Positions 48,577-62,219 of a stretch of 64,000 nucleotides of DNA are shown here, piece by piece. Both the position numbers and the translations under genes were made by a program. The stretch spans positions 5,023,001-5,087,000 of the forward strand of contig NC_052671.1 in NCBI RefSeq assembly GCF_016802725.1. The letters are read 5' to 3'. A model generated the notes under the pieces. That model ran no database searches and was not told the origin of the DNA. It saw only the letters and a program-made list of their open reading frames with translations. The stretch's first letter is position 1; each line of letters starts with the position of its first letter. The stretch is from Solenopsis invicta. Taxonomy: Eukaryota; Arthropoda; Insecta; Hymenoptera; Formicidae.

Positions 48577-48690
48577 AGGCTGCGTTTGCTTTGGTACTCA
48601 CAGCGTTCATAAGCATCATTAGTTCCTGTTTATCATTTGATAAACAAGGATGAAATAACGTTTAAAGCACTGTGAGCGAACGCAACCAGT
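48577..48690. repeat. Hairpin element, GGCTGCGTTTGCT ends
   Basis: GGCTGCGTTTGCT…ACTCACAG is mirrored by CTGTGAGCGAACGCAACCAG. The centre CTGTTTATCATTTGATAAACAAGG is nearly perfect. About 110 bases, short loop; a typical MITE. Confidence 0.65.
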
Positions 48691-48731
48691 TTTACAAGAC
48701 CACTCAACCAAGTGTCCCCCTTTAATTTTAA

Positions 48732-48854
48732 CTGGGTTGGTAAAGATCATATTTTAAACATGTTTTAAATATGTAATGTTTTAAAAACTTGTTTTAAACG
48801 TGTTTTAAACATGTAATGTGTAATATGTTTAAAACATGATTTTTACCAACCCAG
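48732..48854. repeat. Short inverted-repeat element, CTGGGTTGGTAAA ends
   Basis: Ends CTGGGTTGGTAAA and TTTTACCAACCCAG. Seven-base identical flanks ATTTTAA (48725-48731 and 48855-48861). The core repeats TTTTAAACATG and its inverse. The 7 bp flank could be a target duplication, but the flank is AT-rich. Confidence 0.6.
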
Positions 48855-48861
48855 ATTTTAA

Positions 48862-50115
48862 TAAACTTTGCATATGTTAAAATATATAGTCAAAAATAAG
48901 AGATGGAAATTTTCATAAGTGTTGAGTGCAAAAAAATTTATTATTGTTTTTTGAAGCAAATATCGTCGAAACTATAAGAAGTAAAAAAAATATTCTGAAT
49001 AAAAATTTAATGATTTCAGGAGTACTTTAACAATCTTTAATAATTATTATTTAAAGATAAACAACTAAAATAGTTTTATTATTCTTAAATATTTTTGAAC
49101 TTTTGAATTTTTTTATTTCAATTTTTATAAAAAATGTTTTCTATCTGTTGTAATTTTAATGATATTCACTTTTAAAGAAAATAATTGATTTTTTTTTTTT
49201 TTTTTAAACGTTTCACATTAGCATTTATAAAAAAAAATATATTAGTTCCTCTTATTTTTGTCTATATTTTAACTTAGAGGACTTGATTGTGTTCCCTTGT
49301 TATATAAATAATGATAAATGAAAAACAATCTGTTCTTCTGTCTTTTTCTCTCTCTTTCTCTTTTTCCTTCTTCTCTCTCTCTCTCTCTCTCTCTCTTTTT
49401 CTCCTGAAAAATGAAAATTTAGAAATGTTAAACAATTCTACAATACTATTTTTCATTCTTTATCAATCCATATGATTAACTCCGTATAATATATCCCAAT
49501 AAACTTTCATTGTGTAAATGAAAAACAAAAATGTTCACATGAGAGAGTGGACGACAGTGTTCTAATCATCAAGATGTAGAAACCAAAAGATCCTAAAGAT
49601 TTTAATTAAAAATATTATATCAAGGTTTTAACATCACGCAACGTATTTACGTAAATATTTTACCGCACACATTGCGTAATATTTGCGCATGTATGAATAA
49701 TTCAGACTCCATGGAGTCGATATGTAATTTCATTAAACTGAGATTTCAACGCCTCAAGAAAGGCATTTGAAAATGACCCCCACATATTTGTACATTCGTG
49801 GCATCATGAACATTCATTACATTTTGCCGTGTCTGTGAAAATTAAATTTATCAAAATCACATATTATTTTGAAAATCCGATCAAGCGTATAATTCGGCGT
49901 ATATCATCAATGACGTCCGGTATGCTCGCGTTCATGAAGAGATTTCACAACATGAGGTTGACTGTGACTCTTTTAGTTCCTTCTTAAAGTAAAATAGTGG
50001 CGCTGTATTATTAATTATACGTAAATAAAAAAAATATAAATAGACAAGTTTAACTGCTAAATGCGCGCGCAAATCGGACGGCATTAACGCTTCAGTGTAT
50101 ATTATGTTCTATGTT
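48862..50115. other. Intergenic AT-rich DNA
   Basis: No gene supported. It has a CT-rich simple repeat (about 49336-49400, with (CT)n at 49372-49395) that produces a charged low-complexity frame. The last part should contain the 3'UTR of the gene that ends at 50116. Confidence 0.45.
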
Positions 50116-53100
50116 CTACCCATGAGCGCTCGGGATGAACCCCGTGCTAACTGGCACACCCCCGTAACTGAAAGATGATTGTTGATATGGGGCACCTTGT
50201 ACGCTCATCGTTCTAAAGTCATAGCTCGTTGTGTCCCCGTGGTCCTCGCGCACGGCATAGCTCTGCTTGGACTGTGCAAAGTTAGGAAGCCAATGAACAC
50301 CGCCGGTCGCACCGCCAAAGCCGGCACCTTGCAGACCGGTGGTCGGAAAGCCAGCGTGCAACTGCTGAGGCGTCGCGTAACTGGTACCGGCGGATAACAC
50401 GCTCGGCCAGGCCTTAGTGAGCTCCTCCAGTTTCTTCTGATACTCGTCTAGAGACACGGTGTCCCGCAGCACGATGCCGTCCTTGTTACCGGCGATAGTT
50501 GCCGACGGTATACCGTCCGGCACTATCACAGCCCCCTGCACGCCGGTGACGACGGCGGGGTTGGTAGCTGATGAGGTGGCAGCGGAAATGGCGCGAGCGT
50601 ACGCGGCGGAAGATGCGTCCGCGGGCAGGCCCTCGGTGCCCTTCCCTATGGCATCCTTGGTCTTCTCTAGGATGCTGCTGAAGGCCTGCTGATTTCTTTG
50701 AGTGAGATCCTTCTCGATCGAGCGGGTACCGTAGTACTTGTTTATGCTATCTTTTAAACTGCCGCGCAGCTCGCCTTTGGCAGCATTCTCCATGTCCGAA
50801 AAGTATGAGTCTACCTGCGGATCGAACGATTGCGCCGTCGCCGATGTCGCGTATTCTTGACCTACCGATGTGAAACTGGTAGGCGGGTAGTCCGGAATGG
50901 CCGGTTGACGCCCGTAAGCACCGGCGTATCTGAAAGAAAGGAAGTTGTTTGAATCGTGTTAGGAAAAACTGGTCACGGGTGGAAACTAGGGTAAATATAT
51001 CGGTCAGTCGACAAAGATCAACCGGTTGATATCAATTATTTGTTACAACCCTTTCGAACATGGATATAAATTTTATTAGCCATTATAATCTTGAAGATAA
51101 AAGTATTCGTCTGAAAGTACTTTATGTGAATTTCAGATACTTATTTACAAATTTAAAAGTACATGAAAAGAACAATTTTACTCAGAGTCTAAAAATTTAA
51201 CTAAATACAGATCAGAAAATAATGTTATGCTGGGCCATCAAAATAATTGTGCAAAACGTTCAAGCATAATAATGTTGCTGCAAACATTCTAGCAACCAAG
51301 TTAAATATCCGATGTAATTTTTTAAATGGATCAACATAATTATTTTCAGCAAAATTATTTTTTCTCCGTGCAATAATTTTCTTTATATACAAAATATGCA
51401 GCACAAAGTTCTAATGAAAACAACAAAATTCTTACATTCATTATATTACAATAATTCAATTTTAATGTTATTGTTTTTATTTTATTATTATATTGTTTAT
51501 ACTTTATTACACTTATAATTAAAATAACGTAATTATTTTCAGATCCGTATTTCAGCAAAATTATTTTTTCTCCGTGTAATAATTTTTTAAAAATGAAATA
51601 CACAATACAATGTTCTAATAAAAGCAACAAGATTCTTGCACTCATTATGATGTAATACAATAATTTAATTTTAATGATACTATTTTTATTTTATTATTAT
51701 ATTGTTTATACTTTATTATACTTATAATTAAAATAACGTAATTATTTTCAGATCCGTATTTCAGTAAAATTATTTTTTCTCCGTGTAATAATTTTTTTAT
51801 ACAAAATATGCAGCACAAAGTTCTAATGAAAACAACAAGATTCTTACATTATATTACAACAATTCAATTTTAATGTTACTGTTTTTATTTTATTATTATA
51901 TTGTTTATACTTTATTATATTTATAATTAAAATAACATAATTAGAACAATAAAGATAAAATATAATTAATAAAAATTAATAATACTGCTGAATATAGGAT
52001 TACCTTTCATGTACGAACGGCGTATTCTTGATGTTATCGTACGGAATGTATCCCTTGCCAAAGGAAACGGCATGACTGACATCTTTGCCATACGGTACAT
52101 TGATGTGATTCACAGCTTCAATTCCACCATCGAAGTCATCACCTCCGTACGGTGGCCGGATCGGTTTTTTAGTATAGTAGCGATTAACGCGACGATAATG
52201 ACGATGAAAGTCGTTTCCACCGTAAGATGATTTTTTGTAATGACCTGGAGGTTTCCACGGTATTGCTGGACTCCGTCTGACCTGGCGGGGCATGATTACC
52301 ACTACCTTTCTGAAACGCGAGAGAAAATGATAGAAAGTTTATTCAATGTCTTTTTATTATATTTTCCTTTGTGCCTTTTAACAGGCATTTTTTTTTAAAC
52401 TTCCAATTAATTTTGTTAATTGAAATGAGCATAATATATATTTATAGAATCTTAAATCTATATTTTTGAAAGCAATTAAATAATTATGATCGTTATCATT
52501 AATTATCTACATTTTTTTTTTTTTTTTTTTTAAGTGCAAATTCAAGATATTTTGAAAAACTTTATGACGTAATTGATGAGTTAACTTTCTTCTTTATTAT
52601 GCCATTAATCAAAAATTTAATCAATTAGCCTTAATTAAGTACGACATGAATACTCACGCGTAAGTAAGAAGCGGCTCGCTGATCGCCAGCAGCAGAACGC
52701 AGAGGGCCTGTGAACATGAATTGTTGATTAACAATCTTTTAACGGCAACGAGCGTAAACATAGTAAATCAACTGTCATCAATTAAGTTGACAGGTTTTCG
52801 CACGGAATCATGAAAGTTTAGTCGCGTGTAGAATCTCATTTGTAAGAGTTACACACGTCGAGGCACGCAAGTCTGATACGCTACGGTTGTCATTAGTGCT
52901 TGGTTTATGGCCGTGAATAGCATAATTAAGCCGCTGGCCGTTATCGACCTCGCCTCTTCCTTCACTTAATCATACTTTCAGTGATACGTACAGTAGGACT
53001 TTCACACGATGAAAGTTAATTCTAACACTTGTCAGAGTCCTCTAAGTAAGTCGTATCCTAAAAGTCGATTTAAACATAAAGTTCGATTAGTTTTAGATAT

Positions 53101-53911
53101 TATATGTACTTTCAATAATTAAAAAAATTATCTGTTTTTATTTAATTTTTGAAAAAAAATAGAAATGGATTATTTTGTTTTCCTGTGTGCTCCTTTAAAA
53201 AATTAATAGTCAAAACGTGTTATCGTGAAGTCTGTAAAGGACGAAAAATATTTTTGTAAAATATGAGAGATATAGATGCAATAGAAAGTTGAGAAACGTA
53301 CAATAACATGAACTTTATTAAATAAAATGATTAAAGCAGCAAAATAAAATGTTACATCTTTCCAAGGATTAATAATTCGGTTGATGTCCTCCTTTTCTTT
53401 GAAACGAAAAAAGGCGATTCACCATCGCATTCATCAACTCAAGTATGTTATTTGTTATTCATGAAAGCATTAATTAATTTGTGTACAACTTAATTACTTC
53501 AAAACGGCTTATTATTCATGAATGCATACTCATATTCATAAATTATGAACATAAACACAAATATAAATTTGAATTAATAACTTTATTAACAACAAACGAG
53601 ACGGATAGCAAAACAATTAAAAAACAAACTGAATTAAAAAATTATATCTTCTTTTTCACTCGTACAATCACATTACTTTTAAACAATCCAAATGTGTACA
53701 TGTTCGTCACTATAAATTGATTAAAATTATTAAAGAAATAATAACTCGTAATTAAAAAAACCGTTGATAAAAATAAATGATAAGATATTAATAAATAAAA
53801 TTATAAGATAAAATAAAATAAAACTATAAGACAAAAAGTAAGAGATATTGTTTCTAAATTACGGAGAGGGAATCGCGAAATTCAGATGATCGGACTCACC
53901 AAGCACCGCAT
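50116..53911 (-). CDS. Secreted protein of unknown function, 393 residues
   Basis: Minus strand, four exons: 53911-53900, 52707-52658, 52309-52004 and 50929-50116. Total 1182 nt: 393 codons plus TAG, in frame at each join. The signal peptide is split by intron 1 (MRCL | ALCVLLLAISEPLLTY), then AKVVVIMPRQVRR; this dibasic-rich start could be processed. Residues about 30-120 are basic and aromatic (HYKKSS, HRHYRRVNRYYTKK) with two PYGGDDF/YGGNDF-type motifs. The body is Ala/Ser/Gly-rich with a charged middle (SLDEYQKKLEELTKAWPSVL), ending GFIPSAHG. No cysteine occurs after the signal peptide. I do not recognise a domain. Codon use is GC-richer than the surrounding introns, which supports real coding. 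Intron phases 0 then 2 match the three other secreted-protein genes here. Intron 3 contains a threefold tandem repeat. Confidence 0.85.
51337..51943. repeat. Threefold tandem repeat in an intron
   Basis: Units at about 51337-51528, 51529-51738 and 51739-51943 (192, 210 and 205 bases). Each has TTATTTTTTCTCCGTG, a GCACAAAGTTCTAATGAAAA-type block, TTCAATTTTAATGTTA and TATTGTTTATACTTTATTA. Similarity is high, so the duplication is fairly young. It lies inside the last intron of the 393-residue protein gene. Confidence 0.8.
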
Positions 53912-54128
53912 TCTGCCGGCCCTTGAATTACTCGCGCCGCTTGTCAAGCTTGATAATGCGTTCCTCTTATCCGATCTGCCGTCACGAGACGTTGGGTGGC
54001 GAAGATGCAATGTTCACTCGCCACCTGCTGCTGACCGCTCAAAGGCCCGAGATTTGATCCGTGTCCGGTCGTGCTTGCCGCCGCGGATGATCTAGATGTA
54101 TTGCGGCTATCTGCGCTACACCTCTTCT

Positions 54129-54136
54129 CTTTTATA
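54129..54136 (-). promoter_or_regulatory. TATA box of the 393-residue secreted-protein gene
   Basis: Reads TATAAAAG on the minus strand, about 220 bases upstream of the ATG at 53911, in a CpG-rich region (53880-54600). It predicts a 5'UTR of roughly 190 bases. Confidence 0.55.
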
Positions 54137-54149
54137 CAAGATAAAAAGA

Positions 54150-57100
54150 GCATAGACGCGGTGCATGGACGCGATCGCCTCCCACCGTGGAAATTGTACG
54201 AGCGATCGGCGGCCGCGCGTCCACCGTACCATCGCGCTGAATGGAAATGGAAAACAGACGAGAAGGGTTCCCGCCGCACCGCCGCGGCCTTCGCAGCTAA
54301 ACGCGAGCGGGTGAGCCTCGTCGAATTTTTGTTTAGGGAGAAATCGACGCTTTCTTCATCGAGCGAGACGGACAACGTCAACGGTGTGGCGCGACGACGT
54401 GATGGGCGTACTCGCTGGTATCCATCATGCGAGATGCAGCAGCGAAATTCCTCCCGACTTTTTCCGTCGCTGCAACGTAATGATGAGCCGATCCAACGGG
54501 TATATACCTTTGCCTCGTGTTATCGGTTCTATGAAATGAAAACAGGACAGGTAGCACAATTTATGGGTCTGAGAGCGGGGAAGGGTTGTGTCAAACGAAA
54601 GTAGACGATTAGTAGATAGTGACAGAAACTAATGACAGTAAATAGAAAATGTAATGGACAAAAAACTAATACGGTTTGTTATCTACTATTGATTGGGTGC
54701 GGTGGTAATCGCGTTAATCTTTAATTTTTTTTACTTAGTTTCTATTTCATTTCTTACTTGGGTTATTTAAACCTATAAGACGTTTCTAGAAATATTTTTT
54801 TATTATAAAGTTAAATTTTATGAGATATTTCAATTTTATATGAAAAAGAAAAAAAACGTTTTACAGATAATTACTCAAAGATTTTTTTCTATTAGAACTA
54901 AAAGAAACTAAAAGAAACTTTTCTAGAATTAAAATAAAAACAAAATATTAAAAATAAAAATATTAAAATAAAAATTATTAAAAAAATAAATAAAAATACA
55001 AAAAGTAGCAAAATATGCAAAATATATGAATTGAAAGAGCAATATTAATTTGAATTAATAAGCTATAGTAAGTGTTGTATTTAAAACTAGAATCATACGT
55101 GTGGGATTACATATTAAGTTAAGTATTACACAAAAATTTAACGAATACAGAGAAATAAAAAGTTCTTAATTTTTTTTCAAATCTTATCTTGAATGAAATT
55201 AAATCTTCATTGTTAATTATCATTCTAAAGATAATATGCAAAACATGTTGCATCTATAAGCCGCACCCAATTTACGTGCTTTCCAAAATACGAATAACAA
55301 ATAATAAGAGAATGTAACTACTTACTCCTGCAATGCGACCTCACGGAAAGTGTTCTACATTTACTATGTTGCACTTTCGACGCGCGCGATTGATTCCCTG
55401 AACGTTATATCTAATTTTCAAGAACATTATTTAATATTTTATTTATACAAAGTTATGAAAGCTGTTTAATATGAAACTATTAAACATCCAGTTATTATTA
55501 TTATTAATTTAAATAAGTTAATAATTATGTTGTTATATTATTATTTTTGTTGAATTTTACGAATATATCTTGTTAGTAGAATATGATAATCATCTCTAAG
55601 TTCATGTTTTGCTTGATGGAAAAAAATTAAAAAATTAATATCTAAAAAAACATTAGTATTTTTATTAAAATAATAGCAATTATTTATATTTAAATTACAT
55701 CCTTTCTGTTTTGCTCGTTAATTTTGACCGTCTCACTTACTTTCATATTTAACAATACGAGCAATTATGTCTATGTTTGTTTAATAAATTAATATCTAAA
55801 AAAACATTATCGGTAAGAACTATTTTAAATGACTATGACATTTGAAATGTTGACATTGTTGCTACATCTTTCAAGGACTTTCCCAGAATATTTTGCGTGT
55901 GTATTCTATTGTAATATTTTATTACAGAAAATTTCAGGTTTGCGCGAAAGTATTTTTAAGCATTAAAATCCACTTTTATCAAAGATCTTCTTTATTTATT
56001 AATTTATGTTGCTCATATATTTGTCAATTTTTACTTAATACTGTTTTAAAGATTAGAATCAGCTTCAGTAGCTCAAAGAATCGGCCCATTTTTCCAATCA
56101 TTTGTTACAAAATAATTGTAATATTTGTAAGATATTAATTTCAACAAATAGTTTATGCAATAGGAAACAAGTTCTGAATGTACAAATATGATACAAGAAG
56201 CATAATTAAATCGTAACAATGAAAATCTTCAATTATACATTTTGCATTTATTAAAACTGCTTAATGTAACATTTATCGTGTGTAAATAATTAAATCAATA
56301 ATTTTATATGGTTGCTCATACACTTTCTTCTATTTGATTTGTTTTATAGATTTTTATCTTCCTTTTATCGATCGAGAAATAATTGTTGCTTAGCAGCAAC
56401 AATTATTAAAGCGAAAATTATCAGTACAATCAGAAATTAAAATTAATTGCAGCTATCGTTTGGAAATCTATAACCTGCCTTGCCTTTCTAGAGAAAATAA
56501 GATTGACGAATATGTTGTAACGCGGTTTTGATGATGCCAATTCGCATTCCTATTACGATTGTGTTTCTACTTCATGTGATTAAAAATGAAAATTTCACTG
56601 ACAAGAATAACACCGCAGTTTCATATTACTACTGTTACGGTCCATATACACAAATCCTTTCTCGACGCGCTGGGACGCTGACAATAGCGTCATTAGAGGC
56701 GCACGTTAATTAGCTCATTCACGCACATTCGTGCACTTTCTTGCACCAAATTCAAGGGTCGAGTTTCTAACCTCTTGCCTTTTTTAAACGGAAACCGGTT
56801 AGCATTCCATTTTCCTAATCAGTATATACTACCTTCTTTTTCAAAGGATGACATGAAGATCAATCCTTTCAGTAATAAGCGAAAACTATTTACTTTTTTT
56901 CTATGATATGTGTTATACGAAATTTCAAAATTCACAGTAGTTAAACTTATTCGGACTATAACTAAACTAAAATTTCTTAAATTAAAAAAGGAAGATCGGA
57001 AATGAAATGAAAGGCATATAACCGCAAAGACTTGTGAAAGTGTCTATTCATTCTTAAAGAGAAGAGGCTTCCATTTAAAATATGATTTATAATCCAAATT

Positions 57101-59660
57101 ATAGTAATCTTATAATCGCACGCTGCGAATGTTTGTCTTGTACAACGAGAAATGGATTAAAATGTAAATGCAATTCTTCGAGATTGTAATTTTACACACA
57201 CAATGGTTCCACGAGTCAGTGCACAAGACATATTTGAAGATGTGTCTAAAGATTAATAACATGGTAAGCCGTACACAGCTTATCATTTTTAGTCACGCTT
57301 TCGATTACATGATTTGGTAGGTCTCTCCGTGGACATGTATATTCTATTCTTAGAAAATGTTAAAAACTGTAAAATGTGTAAATTCATGAGGTATTTACAC
57401 ATCTTGCACAATATATGCTAAATTTATTCTATAGTTTTATCTACACAAACGCGCTTCTTTATATTTATCTCTTGTTTATACAATTCATATCTTGAGTATT
57501 TTCTATTTTTGATAAATAATTCCAAATTTAATCGACCAATTAACAAATGTTTATTAAAACTTCTTTACATCGTTTTGAATGGAAGCCTGAGGTTGAGGTA
57601 TTTTCTATTTTTGAATAAAGATGCACTAATGGGACCCAATTAAAATAATTTCTTAATAAAATACTTGCAATTTTATTTTATGTGCAAACATACAGAAATT
57701 ATTATTAAATGACAGAATACTTATTTGGTTTCAATACGTCACATTTTCTTTAAAAATAGTACGTTAAAATAAGATTCTGTTAAATACAATTAATAATTAC
57801 AAGTAAAGTCAACTGTCCAAATTTGCATAAATAAGCGATTTAGCAATAAAATCTAACGGAAAGTTTCCTGCGAGATATCGCGATCTTTCCTTCCGCGTTT
57901 TTTTCAAGTGCTAATGTTTAAAACAGAAAATTGCGATGAACAAGGCATAAATTGGTCTATTACAAGATCAAGTAAATTGTGTCTTGATGGGGGAGAACAA
58001 GAGAGAGGTAGAGAAAAAGAGAGAGAGAGTGTATGATCCGACAGCGTAAACTTTATGTTCTCTTCTTAACATAATGTACTTCGAATCACTTCATACTGCG
58101 ATTCCATTAGACAAACATCATGTAGTACTAGCTTTATAAAGATATTGTACGTGCGTAGAAAGTAAGGAAAATTGTTCAATATTTTTATGACAAAAGTATG
58201 TGTTATAATAAATAAATTTAGAACTGCCGTAAGGCATAGAGTGAAAGCTGGCATTAAAGTTTAATAATTTAAAATATAATAGTTTCAAGTTGTCCAGTCA
58301 GAGTGCCGAGGGACGCAATTAATAAACAACAAATGTTTTCGAATATTTTAATTAATTATTTACTTTAATTATAATGTTTATAATTTAAATGAAACTGCGT
58401 TTAAAAATATACGCTTCCTACATCTCGTTCCTACAAGCGCTACTATTTCTCTTTTTGTCGGATTTTATTTTTGTAGGTTTTGCGGAAACAAACTTCTACG
58501 TTCTGCTCTTGTTATTTAGCATATCCTGTTTGCCATTGGCGAAAATGATTATTACTTCCTGGTAATAGATCACAAGGTTTCCAATGAAGTACTATTGATG
58601 AAAGTAAATAATCATTTACGAGATCTATAAATATGCTACACAATATACTTTCTCAAGCAATGTACTGCATTATTCAGTAAATATTAGCGAGCAATGTTCT
58701 CTTGGCCATTTGTATCTAACACTTGAATCATAAATGCGAAAAATTAAAGAAATTTATTGAAAGATGAAAGATAATAATAAATACAATAAAAAGAAAAAGT
58801 ATTTTAATTACTACAAATTTATGAAAATAATAGGAACATAAATTTAAAACTATGAAAGGAAATCATGTTTAAATATTAAAAAATGATAAACAGAAGATAT
58901 TAAATATTTAAAATAAAACTTGGATCTACGATTTCTTAGAAGAAAATTTGGAAAGGAAATTTTTATGTATGTACAGATTTTTTAATAATTTATTCTGAGA
59001 AAGATCAAAACTTTTGTATGAATCCCATGTTTTTGCAATATTTATTTAAATTTTTATTTTATTCCTTATGATTTATAGTTTGACAAGAATACATACATTA
59101 GTTGATAAAAAATAATCGTTTTATCCAACATCCCGCAAGAAAGGTGACATGAACCAAAATTTTTCAAATTTTGTATATATGCGAATTGCTTTAAATACAT
59201 CGGCTTTCAGAAAAAAAACAATACAAGTTGAAATCAAATTTTAAAAAATGAAAAAGAAAAATGTGAGAACGAAAAAAATAACAAATAAAAGAAGTTAATT
59301 TTTAGAAATCTATTATAACATTATAAAATTAATAAATATTTCTTCTAAAGTGCTTGAAGCAATTTGATAAAATTATTTTACTTATGTTTAACGCTGTCGT
59401 AAATAATTAATTTAAAAATACGCAATGTTCTTCCTGAACAAGAGCTGCTTTTAATTTGTGTCGCTTCTCTTGCGGAAATGCGATATAAATAAGCCGCTAT
59501 CAATAAGAAAATACAAATGTACAAAATAATACATTTTTTTACGCAGTTTTCTCGGTAGTGCACTTTTATCTCTCCGTTTTCTAAAACACTCAGTACTTGA
59601 TTTCACCATTAAACGTTACCCGTTTTAATCCGTCGATTTTTTATTTTTTTTCCGTAGTAG
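54150..59660. other. Intergenic DNA, mostly AT-rich
   Basis: The first 450 bases are CpG-rich and hold a 177-residue frame (54071-54604, plus) with no recognisable domain, next to the promoter above. The rest is AT-rich. A perfect small palindrome is listed separately. No gene supported. Confidence 0.45.
56378..56407. repeat. Perfect 30-base palindrome
   Basis: AATAATTGTTGCT, loop TAGC, AGCAACAATTATT: 13 perfect pairs with a four-base loop. Confidence 0.8.
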
Positions 59661-60300
59661 TTTTTATCATAATTGTGGTCAAAGTTAACTGACCATGCCA
59701 TTCCAGTGCGCACGAGTGGCGTTGGTGAAACCGACCCTGGTCCCGTAACGGTGTCATTTGATATTCGTCTAAAGTCTAAACGCTTCGTCTGATCCGCGAG
59801 ATTTTGCTAGGACGGACATTGTGTCGGCTATACCTGAAACGTAACACTCTGTACATTCACTCCGACCCTGGCCGGATTGGATTCCTCCAGTAGAGAGTTC
59901 ACTGTCACGGTCTCGCGGGCTGTGAGGAAAAGGATAAACCGTATCACGTATTACTCGTTTTTGTTTTCTCGCTCGCGGCGCCTCGCGCGGCACGGCATAC
60001 ACGTATAATTTGCTTTTGCTCGCACTTTGCGACGGGAGATCGGTTTCCCTTTCTCCCGTGGGCGCGTTTTGTGAAGGTGAGCGCAAGTTTCAGAGAGTGA
60101 GCGGTCCCGGGCGGTCATCGCCTCGCAGTCTATGCGCCTTTGCGCTATCAGCTCCGCTCGGCGCGCTTCTTCAGGAAGGGGAAACGGTTCCCTCTCGCTT
60201 CCGTAATCTACCAGCGATCGACAGCGCACATTTTCGATATTGCTTCGATAAACGTGCACCGTACACAATGCGTCCATTTCTTTCATTTCGTTGAAATGTG
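59660..60300. promoter_or_regulatory. CpG-rich patch, possible promoter
   Basis: CpG-rich with overlapping frames on both strands (105 and 111 residues on minus, 94 on plus) and no domain. A plus-strand donor (GTGAAG|gtgagc near 60074-60078) could end a non-coding first exon. Target gene not identified. Confidence 0.3.
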
Positions 60301-62215
60301 TTTCTTACCATGTTCTTTTTTTTCTTCCAAAATTTCTACGAAACTATACTCTGATTATATTATATTATTATATTAATATGATATATGTAAAATGTGGGAA
60401 TTAAATATTTTTATTGTGTTTATTTTTAATTCAAGCGAACGCATTCCAAGAGAAAGCTATATATTGAAGGAAGAACGTTTTTGAAGAAATTCTTGCAGAT
60501 TTTTCAGAGTTTTCTGTGTTATCTTTCCCCTCGTTATAATATTTTAAAATTTATCGTCTTTGTACTGTCGAAGTACACATATATTATGAAACAATGGCAC
60601 ACTTCTTGCAGCACGTTATACGTTGAGTGCGGTTTCTATTCGTTTATAGAAAGTCAGTGTGACATTTTTTTAAAGCAATTTAATAAGAACCAGTGAGAAC
60701 AGTATGAAAAAGTAAATTAAGAAACCGCGCGCCAGAGAAAGTATGGGAGTGGACAAGTTGCTAGTTAATCATCACCAGCATTTAAAAGTAGTTAGTAAAA
60801 GTAAATCGATGACTAACTTTATATAATTTGAAATCCGATTTTCACCCTTCATTTAATTCGTTTATTTTGAAACCGCGCTGCTTTTACATTTTCAATGTAA
60901 CAAGCGTATTAGAAGTGACAAATGATATAGTATTTGCAACTTTTAATCCGTGCGATTAGATGTTACTATAACCAACGATTAATCGCGCGTACTCGCCAAT
61001 CAAAAATTACGCGATTTTAATTGAAACATGGTGTTATTTAATTGAATATGAATTGATGTTACATTATTTATTTACTTTTTTTTTTTAATTTAATTTATGA
61101 AGACTCCTACGACGTAATGATACAAACTCGCTTCGCTCAGACTTCGGCGCGAGACGCGACTGCGCCTCTTGATATAGGGAATAAGTAAGAAATGAATGTC
61201 GAGTTAAGCGAGAAGAATTGCTTTTGTACTTTTTATTAGGCACGTCTTAAAATACGCTCTGAAGTAACTTTCACATAAATTGGTAATTAATAATAAGATT
61301 TTAATTTGTAAGTCTGACGAAGCGTTATTCTGTTAATTACGATGAGAAACTGTATCATTATACGGAGATATCAATCTGTACATACATCTGTACCTCCTCG
61401 TATTATGCAAATTGCGAAAGTGCTCGTCTTTGCTCTGAATTGTCTATTGCAACATGCGTATAATGAATCTGATTGTCATTAAGATTTACAGATTCAGCGT
61501 GATGCAAGTAATAATATTATGGAGTAATCGTCCGATAAATATATCTTAACATTAAAATATAATTATTAACATAAATATCATTTAACAGAACAGATACAAA
61601 TGAAACGTTTCGGTTGTTATCTTCACAAGATTCTAATTAATACAGTATAATTTCTAACATTCGCTTTTAACAAGTTCTAATGTATAATTATGACATTGTA
61701 AATGTATGTAGCGTTAGCGTTAACAGCCTGCTGATAGATGGCAGCAATTGCTGAACTTTCGAGCAGAATGCAGCAGAAATGCAGACAGAGTTACCATCTT
61801 ATCCGTGTATGAAACTTTTCCATAAATGTTAGTTACGTTTAAAATAATATTTAATCATCTCGGTTCTTCTTGCATAAAACGCAATTAAATGGAGAGACGG
61901 AAAAATTAATATTTACAACCTACGCGCTAATATGAAGAATATTTCCGATACTTACGTAATTTTAAATCGTAAGATGTAATTCTCGTTTTGTAATTTCAAA
62001 TACGCTCGAATAATTTGAATATGCAAATATTACAGAATACCACGTCTAAATTTGTATGTGTTAAACTTTATTTGCAATCTTATGGCAAATTCCGTGTTAC
62101 GAATAGAATAAGATAGGATGTCTTCAATACAATTGAACTGTGCGAGTGTCTTCGCGTATGGGATACGAACAAAATAATGTGACGGAGTAGTTATTTTGAT
62201 TTCGGTACTAAAAGA
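60301..62215. other. Intergenic AT-rich DNA
   Basis: No gene or clear repeat recognised. Confidence 0.45.
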
Positions 62216-62219
62216 TTAA

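Noticed and set aside
49274..49456. Charged frame with KEREREKKE repeats
   Set aside because: Translation of a CT/GA simple repeat.
54071..54604. 177-residue plus-strand frame
   Set aside because: It overlaps the promoter and 5'UTR of the minus-strand secreted gene and reads a CpG-rich stretch; no recognisable domain.
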